From assembly GCA_900757695.1 (NCBI GenBank), contig CAAEOU010000325.1, positions 1 to 6,293 on the forward strand: a stretch of 6,293 nt of DNA. The letters are read 5' to 3'. Shown here in pieces: positions 1 to 5,193 of the stretch. Both the position numbers and the translations under genes were made by a program. Every line of letters begins with the position of its first letter. Position 1 is the stretch's first letter. The notes under the pieces are model-generated. The model worked only from the letters and a program-made list of their open reading frames with translations, searched no databases and had not been told where the DNA came from. Source of the stretch: an uncultured Oscillospiraceae bacterium. Lineage in GTDB: Bacteria > Bacillota_A > Clostridia > Oscillospirales > Oscillospiraceae.

Positions 1-751
1 CACTGCCGGATACGTCTACGATGTGAACAATGAGGCGGCAGCGATCAATGTGCCGGAGAAAGTCGTGGCCAAGGCCGACACCCTCGGAGGCACCTTCAAT
101 AATGCCGGGAATGTCTGCCATTACAAAGCTCTCGCCCTCGCCCAGATAGACAACACCCAGATTGGGGAACAGTGTAGTAAAGTGATAGTTGGCGATTTTC
201 GGATGGGCGCCGGAAACTACGCTCAGCAGTGTCGATTTTCCTACATTGGGGAAGCCTACAAGGCCAACGTCGGCCAGCAGCTTCAGCTCCAAAATGACGT
301 CGTGGCTTTCGCCGGGGAGGCCCGCCTTGGCAAAGCGGGGCGCTTGCCGGGTGGGGGTCGCAAAGCGCTGATTGCCCCAGCCGCCACGGCCGCCCTTGGC
401 CAGTACAAAGTCCTGCTGATCAGACATGTCATGGATGACCTCACCGGTTTCTGCATCCCGAACCACAGTGCCCAGAGGCACAGAGATGATCAGGTCGTCG
501 CCGTTGCGGCCCTTCATATTGCTGCCGCGGCCGTTGCCGCCGGGCTGAGCGGTATATTTGCGCTTATAGCGGAAATCCATCAGGGTGGTCATGCCGGTAT
601 CGACCCGCAGCACCACACTGCCACCGTGACCGCCATCACCACCGTCAGGGCCGCCAGCGGCGATATACTTTTCACGCAGGAAGGACATGCAGCCGTTGCC
701 GCCGTGGCCGGCCTGCACGAAGATCCGTACTTTATCGACAAATTGTGCCAT
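1..751 (-). CDS. obg: GTPase Obg (ObgE/CgtA), 3' part missing at window edge
   Basis: Conserved Obg-family GTPase that binds the 50S subunit during assembly and links ribosome maturation to nucleotide state; cytoplasmic and ribosome-associated. 250 codons are visible; the family is usually about 425-435 aa, so the G4/G5 motifs and C-terminal domain lie outside. Residues 1-158 form the glycine-rich Obg fold (for example [12 protein letters not shown] at 33-44 and [15 protein letters not shown] at 120-134). The G domain follows with P-loop GFPNVGKST at 166-174, the switch I FTT at 191-193 and DIPG (G3) at 213-216, then [12 protein letters not shown]. The ATG at 751 has AAGGAG on the minus strand (759-764), 7 nt upstream. 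It lies downstream of rpmA, separated by a hairpin terminator at 829-854. Identification is firm; regulation is uncertain because no good promoter is visible in the 77 bp between the terminator and the start. Confidence 0.97.
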   Translation of the reverse strand, partial: MAQFVDKVRIFVQAGHGGNGCMSFLREKYIAAGGPDGGDGGHGGSVVLRVDTGMTTLMDFRYKRKYTAQPGGNGRGSNMKGRNGDDLIISVPLGTVVRDAETGEVIHDMSDQQDFVLAKGGRGGWGNQRFATPTRQAPRFAKAGLPGESHDVILELKLLADVGLVGFPNVGKSTLLSVVSGAHPKIANYHFTTLFPNLGVVYLGEGESFVMADIPGIIEGASEGVGLGHDFLRHIDRCRLIVHIVDVSGS

Positions 752-758
752 GGTTATT

Positions 759-764
759 CTCCTT
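759..764 (-). promoter_or_regulatory. Ribosome-binding site of obg
   Basis: The minus strand reads AAGGAG, 7 nt before the ATG at 751, which fixes the start of obg at the residues MAQFVDKV, the usual N-terminus of the family. Confidence 0.85.
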
Positions 765-828
765 TTGTGTAGTGCTGGAAGACGGGAGGCGGGGATGCCG
801 CCCTTCGACAAAAATGGACAGACAGATG

Positions 829-854
829 AAAAAGAGGGTGCATAACGCACCCTC
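829..854 (-). terminator. Hairpin terminator or attenuator between rpmA and obg
   Basis: A perfect 8-bp stem, GAGGGTGC (834-841) against GCACCCTC (847-854), closes a 5-nt loop. On the minus strand it is followed by TTTTT (829-833). It begins 14 nt past the rpmA stop codon. On the plus strand the flank is CTGTTTTC, weaker, and no plus-strand gene ends here, so the minus-strand reading is preferred. It may end the rplU-prp-rpmA transcript or only reduce transcription into obg. Confidence 0.8.
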
Positions 855-868
855 CTGTTTTCAGCAAA

Positions 869-1156
869 TTACTGCTCGGCTACCTCGTAGACGGAGACCT
901 TCTTGCGATCTCTGCCCAGACGCTCGAACCGAACCACGCCGTCAACACGGGCGTAGATGGTGTCGTCGCTGCCGATACCCACGCCCTGACCGGGATGGAT
1001 ATGGGTGCCTCTCTGGCGAACCAGAATGTTGCCGGCCTCGACCTTCTGACCGTCAGCGCGCTTTACGCCCAGACGCTTGGACTCGGAATCACGGCCGTTC
1101 TTGGTGGAACCGCCGCCCTTATGGTGGGCGAAGAACTGAATACCAATCTTAAGCAT
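869..1156 (-). CDS. rpmA: 50S ribosomal protein L27 with cleavable N-terminal extension
   Basis: Ribosomal protein L27, whose N-terminal tail reaches the peptidyl-transferase centre. 95 aa, the normal length. The body carries the family's hallmark stretches [13 protein letters not shown] (21-33), [10 protein letters not shown] (42-51), [16 protein letters not shown] (54-69) and the C-terminal [10 protein letters not shown]. The first nine residues, MLKIGIQFF, match the Bacillota extension (consensus like MLKLxLQFF) that Prp cuts between F9 and A10, leaving AHHKGGGS as the mature N-terminus. The ATG at 1156 has GGAGG on the minus strand (1165-1169), 8 nt upstream, and this site overlaps the end of prp, whose stop is 3 nt before rpmA. 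Co-transcribed with rplU and prp from the promoter at 1887-1915 and followed by the hairpin at 829-854. Confidence 0.98.
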   Translation of the reverse strand: MLKIGIQFFAHHKGGGSTKNGRDSESKRLGVKRADGQKVEAGNILVRQRGTHIHPGQGVGIGSDDTIYARVDGVVRFERLGRDRKKVSVYEVAEQ

Positions 1157-1159
1157 GAA

Positions 1160-1483
1160 TTACACCTCCAAAACCGTTATATGGTGGGGATTTTCATTGG
1201 AAAGCTCACGGAGATACAGGTAAAGGCCCTGTATCACAGCCTCGCAGCTGCCTGCATTGGGGCAGGGGGAGGGAAGCGTAAGCTGAATTGTGGCGGTTTT
1301 TTCGTGGACGGAGACCTCCGCCCCGGCATGGAGCACATCGTTGATAGTGCACTCGGCCAACCGGACAGCCGATGTAACAGCGGCGCAGACAATGTCTTCG
1401 CCGGCTTCGGCATAGCCGCTATGGCCTTGACAGGTAAATCCCAGAAGCCTGCCCTGCCTGCGATGAAACCGAATGGTAGTCAT
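1160..1483 (-). CDS. prp: Ribosomal-processing cysteine protease Prp (YsxB-like)
   Basis: Cysteine protease that removes the N-terminal extension of L27 in Bacillota. 107 aa, the usual size. The catalytic pair is visible: H21 in GHSGYAEAG and C33 in EDIVCAAVTSA, the same spacing as the His22/Cys34 pair known from Staphylococcus aureus Prp. It sits between rplU and rpmA, the standard location, so the protease and its substrate are made together. Its ATG at 1483 shares one base with the rplU stop (TAATG), and no convincing Shine-Dalgarno sequence precedes it inside rplU. Translation is therefore probably coupled to termination of rplU. Extra cysteines are present at residue 18 and in a PSPCPNAGSC segment near 71-80; their role is unknown. 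Confidence 0.95.
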   Translation of the reverse strand: MTTIRFHRRQGRLLGFTCQGHSGYAEAGEDIVCAAVTSAVRLAECTINDVLHAGAEVSVHEKTATIQLTLPSPCPNAGSCEAVIQGLYLYLRELSNENPHHITVLEV

Positions 1484-1794
1484 TAGACAGAGATCTTCTC
1501 AATCTGGACTGCGGTGTAGGGCTGACGATGGCCCTTCTTGGAAGCGGAGCCCTTCTTGGGACGATACTTGAGAACGGTGATCTTCTTGCCCTTGCCGTTA
1601 CGAACGACCTTGGCCTCCCCCTTAGCGCCCTCAATTGCGGGGGTACCGAACTTGCTGTTCTCGCCGTCAACGATGGCCAGAACCTGATCGAACACAACAG
1701 CCTCGCCGGCCTCGGCGTTCAGCTTCTCGATATAGACCAGCTGACCCTCAGTAACGTTGTACTGCTTGCCGCCGGTAACAATGATTGCCTGCAT
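1483..1794 (-). CDS. rplU: 50S ribosomal protein L21
   Basis: Large-subunit protein L21, which binds 23S rRNA. 103 aa from the start chosen here, the normal length. The N-terminus [14 protein letters not shown] matches the family (MYAIIxTGGKQY) and the C-terminus has [16 protein letters not shown], the L21 signature region. An in-frame ATG 30 codons upstream (1884) would lengthen the protein, but it lies at or before the predicted transcription start and within the promoter's downstream edge, so it is rejected. The ATG at 1794 has AGGTG at 1803-1807 (minus strand), 8 nt away. First gene of rplU-prp-rpmA, preceded by a consensus promoter and a leader that can fold over its ribosome-binding site. 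One small oddity is the KKGSASKKG segment before GHRQ, where many L21 proteins have a more basic stretch of the type KGYRRKQG. Confidence 0.97.
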   Translation of the reverse strand: MQAIIVTGGKQYNVTEGQLVYIEKLNAEAGEAVVFDQVLAIVDGENSKFGTPAIEGAKGEAKVVRNGKGKKITVLKYRPKKGSASKKGHRQPYTAVQIEKISV

Positions 1795-1880
1795 GTGCTT
1801 TGCACCTGCCTTTACATTAGTCTCGCTCTGGAGGCGGTGCCCGAAAAAGGGCATACTTAAAAAAGCCTCTTCAATGCGGC
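1795..1880 (-). promoter_or_regulatory. Structured 5' leader of rplU (probable L21 leader)
   Basis: Between the predicted transcription start (about 1880) and the rplU ATG, the minus-strand RNA can form two helices. One pairs 1838-1842 with 1849-1853 (TGCCC/GGGCA, 6-nt loop). The other pairs 1832-1840 with 1802-1811 (nine base pairs with one bulged base at 1807, 20-nt loop) and includes the AGGTG ribosome-binding site at 1803-1807. The two helices share bases 1838-1840, so they compete at their junction. A ribosomal protein leader upstream of rplU is known in Bacillota (L21 leader). Position and ribosome-binding-site masking fit that class, but a covariance-model match was not run. Confidence 0.65.
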
Positions 1881-1886
1881 TCATAG

Positions 1887-1915
1887 ATTATACCACTTGG
1901 GAAAGAATGTGTCAA
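1887..1915 (-). promoter_or_regulatory. Consensus housekeeping-sigma promoter of rplU-prp-rpmA
   Basis: On the minus strand a perfect -35 TTGACA (1910-1915) and a perfect -10 TATAAT (1887-1892) are separated by exactly 17 bp. Transcription should start near 1880. It lies just 27 bp beyond the stop codon of the PH-domain gene. A promoter this strong fits a ribosomal protein operon. Confidence 0.93.
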
Positions 1916-1956
1916 GTAGAAAGTGCGTATTTTCTTTGTATTTCAGGTTTTTATGA

Positions 1957-2361
1957 TTATTCCCAGTCATCATCCATGTGGTCATCCTCCATATCATCGT
2001 GATGATAATCGTCACCCATCACTTCGCCCACACGCATGCGCCGCTGGAGCTTCATCTGTTCCACTGCCTGATGGATGATCTCCTTGGTCTCACGGGGATG
2101 CTTGATGTTCCGAAGCTCCAGAACAGGGCAGGATTTATCCGAGGACTGGACAGTCACGGTGCCAACGCCAAAGATCCGCTGTCCCAGAGAGATCTTCATG
2201 GAGAGATCCCGAACACGGTACAGAAGAATTTCTTCACAGCGGGTGCTCAACAGGCCGGTTTCCAGAAACAGCCGATCTTCACTAAGGGAATAACGGGTAA
2301 GCGACAGCGGGAGGCCCAGTCGGCGGCGGCGGTCACTCCACAGGTATTCAAGGCTTTTCAT
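1957..2361 (-). CDS. Small PH-domain protein (YdbS/YdbT-type bPH_2) with Asp/His-rich tail
   Basis: 134 aa, predicted soluble, function unknown. Residues about 19-100 resemble the bacterial PH domain of the YdbS/YdbT type: a strand pair SLSEDRLFLETGLLSTR (25-41), the EILLYRVRDLSMKISLGQRIFGVGTV core (44-69), and a last helix HPRETKEIIHQAVEQM (88-103). Unlike YdbS/YdbT it has no membrane segments. The C-terminus (116-134) is unusual: 9 Asp, 2 Glu and 3 His in 19 residues, which could bind divalent metal or a basic partner. The ATG at 2361 is chosen because AGGAGG (2370-2375) is 8 nt away. An upstream in-frame ATG at 2367 lies only 2 nt from that site. The start lies inside the 3' end of the membrane-protein gene (14-bp overlap), so the two are very probably co-translated. 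No terminator is visible before the rplU promoter. Confidence 0.75.
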   Translation of the reverse strand: MKSLEYLWSDRRRRLGLPLSLTRYSLSEDRLFLETGLLSTRCEEILLYRVRDLSMKISLGQRIFGVGTVTVQSSDKSCPVLELRNIKHPRETKEIIHQAVEQMKLQRRMRVGEVMGDDYHHDDMEDDHMDDDWE

Positions 2362-3706
2362 AATCATTTCCTCCTTCTGGGACAGACAATGTCCCAATAT
2401 GATCTTTCAGGGATAAATGGAGCTCCAGTACCAGATAGAGCAGCAGCAGGCCATAGATCGCGGCGACCAGTTCCAGCGACAAAATGCCGGTCCCGCCAAA
2501 GAGATACAGGTGATAACTGAGAAGTCCGCCGGTCATTAAAATGACCGGTACATGGAGCCTGCGGGGGTAAAGTGCTGCATAGCAAAGGGAGAGCATTTCG
2601 GCCAGATAAAAATACCGTTCGTGCATTTTGGGCAGCAGCCATGGGATCATCAGGCTGAAGATGAGGCCAAGAGCCAGCAGCTCACGACCTTGAAGGGCTG
2701 AGGCATGAATGAGAAAATACACAATGGCAAACACCGTGAGGCAGAGCGCCAGCAATACGGCCCCCTGTGCAAAATTATCATAATAGTTGTTGCCGATCAA
2801 GCTCCAAAAGGAGGGGGCGCTGAGCGTCAGATAGGGGTAGGACTGGGTCTGCCCCAGATAGATGGAAAAGGTATTGGCAAGACTTCTCCCGCCCAGCAGC
2901 GCCGGAATGGTGACGCCCACAAAAGCGGCTGGAAATACCCAAATGTCCCGAAGCCGGATCATCTGGCATACCAACAGAAAGGCCAGAATGGGCAGAAGAA
3001 AAACCGACTGAAGCTTAAAACTCAGGGACAGGGCAAAGAGCAGGTAGCACTGCCATGACTTTTTCTGAAATCCACAATATAGTCCCCAGATCGCCAGTGC
3101 GCCATAAACGCTGTCACACTGTCCCCAGTAGGCGGAGTTCAGCCATGTGGTGGGGCAGAACAGGGCGGCCAGCAGAACAAAAAGCGGCACGGTATCTTTT
3201 GCGGTAAAATGCTTTGCAAGATACGCAAGACCAAGAGCGGCGGCAGCGTCTGCGATGACCGAAAAAATTTTGATGCAGTAGAGATCATAAAAGGGCAGCC
3301 GGGAGATCAGCAGCAGCAAATAGAGATAGGGCATATTGTAATCCCCAATGGGGGTGGACAGTGCGGCACCGGCTCCCATCCCACGCATGGAGGATACCCA
3401 ATGGGAAAGAAAGGAGGTATAATCTCCGGAAATATAATCAAATAGAGAGATCCGAAGACACAGGGCAAAGTAGATACCCAAAAGCGCAAGTCCGGTATGC
3501 GCCGGTCGGGAAAACAGCGGCCATTTCAGCAGCACCACGCCGCAGCAAAGCAAAATGATCAGCATCCAGAAGAAAGCATGCAGTACATTGCCCAATCCTG
3601 CTGTCAGGCCGCTTACCGATAAGATTGCAGCCAGCACTGCGCCGAAGAAGCCTGCAAGAATACATAAAATTCTGCACATCCGGGAAGCGGAGTCGGAAGA
3701 AGTCAA
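2348..3706 (-). CDS. Polytopic membrane glycosyltransferase-like protein (GT-C type)
   Basis: 452 aa with about 12-14 hydrophobic segments spread over residues 12-430. The layout and motifs resemble GT-C glycosyltransferases of the Gpi18-like mannosyltransferase group, which use lipid-phosphate sugars on the outer face of the membrane. Visible landmarks are an acidic first loop FDYISGDYTSFLSHW (89-103), DYNMPYLYLLLLISRLP (122-138), YWGQCDSVY (193-201), FKLQSVFLLP (230-239) and LPKMHERYFY (358-367). Donor and acceptor cannot be read from the sequence. The start is taken as TTG at 3706, 7 nt after AGGCGG (3714-3719). The first ATG, eight codons further in, has no ribosome-binding site. The last 14 bp overlap the PH-domain gene. 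Transcribed from its own extended -10 promoter at 3738-3766, after the ackA terminator. Family assignment is moderately sure, exact function is not. Confidence 0.72.
   Translation of the reverse strand: MTSSDSASRMCRILCILAGFFGAVLAAILSVSGLTAGLGNVLHAFFWMLIILLCCGVVLLKWPLFSRPAHTGLALLGIYFALCLRISLFDYISGDYTSFLSHWVSSMRGMGAGAALSTPIGDYNMPYLYLLLLISRLPFYDLYCIKIFSVIADAAAALGLAYLAKHFTAKDTVPLFVLLAALFCPTTWLNSAYWGQCDSVYGALAIWGLYCGFQKKSWQCYLLFALSLSFKLQSVFLLPILAFLLVCQMIRLRDIWVFPAAFVGVTIPALLGGRSLANTFSIYLGQTQSYPYLTLSAPSFWSLIGNNYYDNFAQGAVLLALCLTVFAIVYFLIHASALQGRELLALGLIFSLMIPWLLPKMHERYFYLAEMLSLCYAALYPRRLHVPVILMTGGLLSYHLYLFGGTGILSLELVAAIYGLLLLYLVLELHLSLKDHIGTLSVPEGGNDYEKP
2370..2375 (-). promoter_or_regulatory. Ribosome-binding site of the PH-domain gene, inside the upstream gene
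   Basis: The minus strand reads AGGAGG within the final codons of the membrane-protein gene, 8 nt before the ATG at 2361. It selects that ATG over the one at 2367, which is only 2 nt away, and indicates translational coupling of the pair. Confidence 0.8.
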
Positions 3707-3713
3707 GGAATCA

Positions 3714-3719
3714 CCGCCT
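3714..3719 (-). promoter_or_regulatory. Ribosome-binding site supporting a TTG start
   Basis: AGGCGG on the minus strand lies 7 nt before the TTG at 3706. It is one mismatch from AGGAGG and is the only plausible site near the start of the membrane-protein gene. Confidence 0.55.
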
Positions 3720-3737
3720 GAATTTCAGATTGAAGAT

Positions 3738-3766
3738 ATTATACCATAAATTTCAGGGGTTGAAAA
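3738..3766 (-). promoter_or_regulatory. Extended -10 promoter of the membrane-protein/PH operon
   Basis: The minus strand has TATAAT (3738-3743) preceded by TGG, giving an extended -10 (TGnTATAAT). At 17 bp upstream is TTTTCA (3761-3766), four of six matches to TTGACA. A weak -35 is compatible with the extended -10. Transcription would start near 3731, about 25 nt before the TTG start codon. Confidence 0.75.
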
Positions 3767-3771
3767 CCCTG
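3754..3771. repeat. Inverted repeat across the -35 of the membrane-protein promoter
   Basis: CAGGGGTT (3754-3761) and AACCCTG (3765-3771) form 7 base pairs with one bulge around a 3-nt centre. The repeat covers the -35 hexamer at 3761-3766. It could be an operator or chance; no T-run follows, so it is not a terminator by itself. Confidence 0.4.
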
Positions 3772-3773
3772 CA

Positions 3774-3815
3774 TAAAACGATCTCCCAGCGTACTGCATA
3801 AGTACACTGGGAGAT
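3774..3815 (-). terminator. Rho-independent terminator of ackA
   Basis: A 15-bp stem, arms 3781-3795 and 3801-3815, closes a 5-nt loop. In minus-strand RNA all 15 positions pair (one is a G-U at 3790/3806, which would be a C-A mismatch on the plus strand). The stem is followed on the minus strand by CGTTTTA. It begins 12 nt past the ackA stop codon and isolates ackA from the membrane-protein operon. Confidence 0.92.
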
Positions 3816-3827
3816 GAGAAAATGAAA

Positions 3828-5027
3828 TTAGCCGACCAGCTCAGCGGTATCCTTTGCGATCATCAGCTCTTCGTTGGTGGGGATCACCAGAACCTTGACC
3901 TTTGCACCATCGGGGGAGACGATGCGCTCCTCGCCGCGGATGTTGTTCTTTTCGGGATCAATCTCGATGCCCATGAACTGCAGGCCGTCTACAAAGTGCA
4001 GACGCATGTCAGCGGAGTTCTCGCCAACACCGGCGGTGAACACAACAGCGTCCACACCACCCATAGCGGCAGCATACTCAGCGATCATCTTGCGGACACC
4101 ATACTCAAAGACCTCAACGGCCAGAGCGGCACGCTGGTTGCCCTCGGCGGCAGCGTTGTCGAGATCACGGAAGTCGGAGGAAACGCCGGAGATGCCCAGC
4201 ACGCCGGACTTCTTGTTCAGGGTGGTCATCATGTCGGCCATGGACATATTGTACTTCTTCATGATGAACTCCATGATGCCGGCATCCATATCGCCGGAAC
4301 GGGTGCCCATGGGCAGACCGGCCAGAGGCGTCAGACCCATGGAGGTGTCAACGCTCTTGCCGCCGTCAATGGCAGTGATGGAGGAACCGTTGCCCAGATG
4401 GCAGGAAACGATCTTCAGCTCTTCGATGGGCTTGCCGAGAATCTCAGCGCAGCGCTGGGAAACATAGCGATGAGAGGTGCCGTGGAAGCCGTAGCGGCGC
4501 ATCTTGTCATTCTCGTAATACTCATAGGGAATGGCATAGGTGTAAGCCTTTGCGGGCATGGTCTGATGGAAAGCGGTGTCGAATACAGCTACCATGGGAA
4601 CGCCGGGCATCTTCTCCTGGCATGCCTTGATGCCAATGATGTTTGCGGGGTTATGCAGAGGAGCCAGCGGATTGCACTCTTCGATTGCAGCCATGACCTC
4701 ATCGGTGATGACCACGGAGGAGGCAAACTTCTCGCCGCCATGGACCACACGGTGGCCAACTGCGTCGATCTCCTTCATGGAAGCGATCACGCCGTTCTTG
4801 GGATCAACCAGTGCGTCCAGTACAGCTGCAATGGCCTCGGCATGGGTGGGCATGGCAACGTCAACAGCGTCCAGCTTTTCCTTGCCCTCGACCTGAGGCT
4901 TATAGGTGAACTTGCCGTCGATACCGATACGCTCGCACAGACCCTTGGCCAGAAGATCGCCAGTGGCGGGGTTCAGCAGCTGATACTTGAGGGAGGAGCT
5001 GCCGGCATTGATAACTAATACGTTCAT
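3828..5027 (-). CDS. ackA: Acetate kinase
   Basis: Catalyses acetate + ATP <-> acetyl phosphate + ADP; in fermenters the usual direction yields ATP and acetate. Cytoplasmic. 399 aa, full family length. The N-terminal signature [13 protein letters not shown] contains N7 and K14. Known active-site positions are present: R93 in GHRVVHGG, D150 in VFDTAFH, H182 in YGFHGTSH, R243 in MGTRSGD and E386 in [14 protein letters not shown] (212-217) and TAGVGENS (331-338) are the usual nucleotide-site loops. An upstream ATG at 5036 abuts the ribosome-binding site (AGGAG, 5037-5041), so the ATG at 5027, 9 nt away, is the start. It has its own promoter and terminator and stands alone: phosphotransacetylase (pta), often adjacent, is not in the window. 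It diverges from tmcAL. Confidence 0.98.
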   Translation of the reverse strand: MNVLVINAGSSSLKYQLLNPATGDLLAKGLCERIGIDGKFTYKPQVEGKEKLDAVDVAMPTHAEAIAAVLDALVDPKNGVIASMKEIDAVGHRVVHGGEKFASSVVITDEVMAAIEECNPLAPLHNPANIIGIKACQEKMPGVPMVAVFDTAFHQTMPAKAYTYAIPYEYYENDKMRRYGFHGTSHRYVSQRCAEILGKPIEELKIVSCHLGNGSSITAIDGGKSVDTSMGLTPLAGLPMGTRSGDMDAGIMEFIMKKYNMSMADMMTTLNKKSGVLGISGVSSDFRDLDNAAAEGNQRAALAVEVFEYGVRKMIAEYAAAMGGVDAVVFTAGVGENSADMRLHFVDGLQFMGIEIDPEKNNIRGEERIVSPDGAKVKVLVIPTNEELMIAKDTAELVG

Positions 5028-5036
5028 GAATGTCAT

Positions 5037-5041
5037 CTCCT
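5037..5041 (-). promoter_or_regulatory. Ribosome-binding site of ackA
   Basis: AGGAG on the minus strand is 9 nt before the ATG at 5027 and directly touches the in-frame ATG at 5036. It therefore supports the shorter protein, which begins [11 protein letters not shown] like other acetate kinases. Confidence 0.85.
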
Positions 5042-5057
5042 AAAAGTATTTCTTTTG

Positions 5058-5086
5058 TTGCAAATATATCGCTCCCCGGGTACAAT
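5058..5086 (+). promoter_or_regulatory. Candidate tmcAL promoter
   Basis: TTGCAA (5058-5063), a 17-bp spacer, then TACAAT (5081-5086): four and five matches to the consensus hexamers. Transcription would start near 5093, giving a leader of about 100 nt before the GTG at 5194. The site lies within the ackA leader, downstream of the ackA promoter. Confidence 0.6.
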
Positions 5087-5105
5087 AGAGAAAGAATACC
5101 CCGGG
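5075..5105. repeat. GC-rich inverted repeat in the ackA-tmcAL intergenic region
   Basis: CCCGGGTA (5075-5082) pairs with TACCCCGGG (5097-5105) with one bulged C and a 14-nt A-rich loop. It overlaps the -10 of the candidate tmcAL promoter and falls in the ackA leader RNA. It could be an operator or an RNA hairpin. A further CCGGGC/GCCCGG pair (5101-5106 with 5139-5144) is an alternative fold in tmcAL leader RNA. Confidence 0.5.
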
Positions 5106-5122
5106 CGCCCATACTCCATTAC

Positions 5123-5151
5123 ATTCTAGTACAAAAATGCCCGGAGGACAA
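5123..5151 (-). promoter_or_regulatory. Candidate ackA promoter
   Basis: On the minus strand TTGTCC (5146-5151), a 17-bp spacer and TAGAAT (5123-5128): four and five matches to the consensus. Transcription would start near 5116, giving a leader of about 90 nt before the ackA ATG. Confidence 0.65.
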
Positions 5152-5179
5152 CTGTTATTTTACCCAATTTCATCATTTT

Positions 5180-5185
5180 GGAGGA
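5180..5185 (+). promoter_or_regulatory. Ribosome-binding site setting a GTG start for tmcAL
   Basis: GGAGGA lies 8 nt before the GTG at 5194. No ATG in this frame is close by, and the GTG places the conserved GIICEYNPFH motif right at the N-terminus, as in the family. Confidence 0.9.
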
Positions 5186-5193
5186 TTTTTTTC

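Noticed and set aside
23..772. Open frame of 249 codons on the plus strand, opposite obg
   Set aside because: Antisense to the clear Obg G domain and glycine-rich domain; Ala-rich translation with no family features.
774..806. GC-rich partial hairpin upstream of obg as a second terminator
   Set aside because: Only five strong base pairs and no T-run on either strand.
1795..1884. N-terminal extension of L21 of 30 residues from the ATG at 1884
   Set aside because: That ATG lies between the -10 (1887-1892) and the predicted transcription start, so it would not be in the mRNA; it has no ribosome-binding site and the extension overlaps the structured leader.
1957..2016. Asp codon repeats at the 3' end of the PH gene as a simple-sequence repeat or frameshift artefact
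   Set aside because: The codons are varied (GAT/GAC with CAT/CAC, ATG) and the stop follows cleanly, so it reads as true coding sequence.
2362..2397. Longer PH-domain protein from the ATG at 2397
   Set aside because: The AGGAGG at 2370-2375 would lie inside the coding sequence; the ATG at 2361 is correctly spaced from it.
3822..5018. Open frame of 398 codons on the plus strand, opposite ackA
   Set aside because: It mirrors the whole of ackA, whose product has every active-site residue. The antisense translation is low-complexity Gly/Ala/His/Val, with no ribosome-binding site or recognisable domain, so it is a codon-bias shadow.
5064..5069. TATATT on the minus strand as an alternative ackA -10
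   Set aside because: The hexamer 17 bp upstream is TCTCTA, a poor -35; the pair at 5123-5151 is better.
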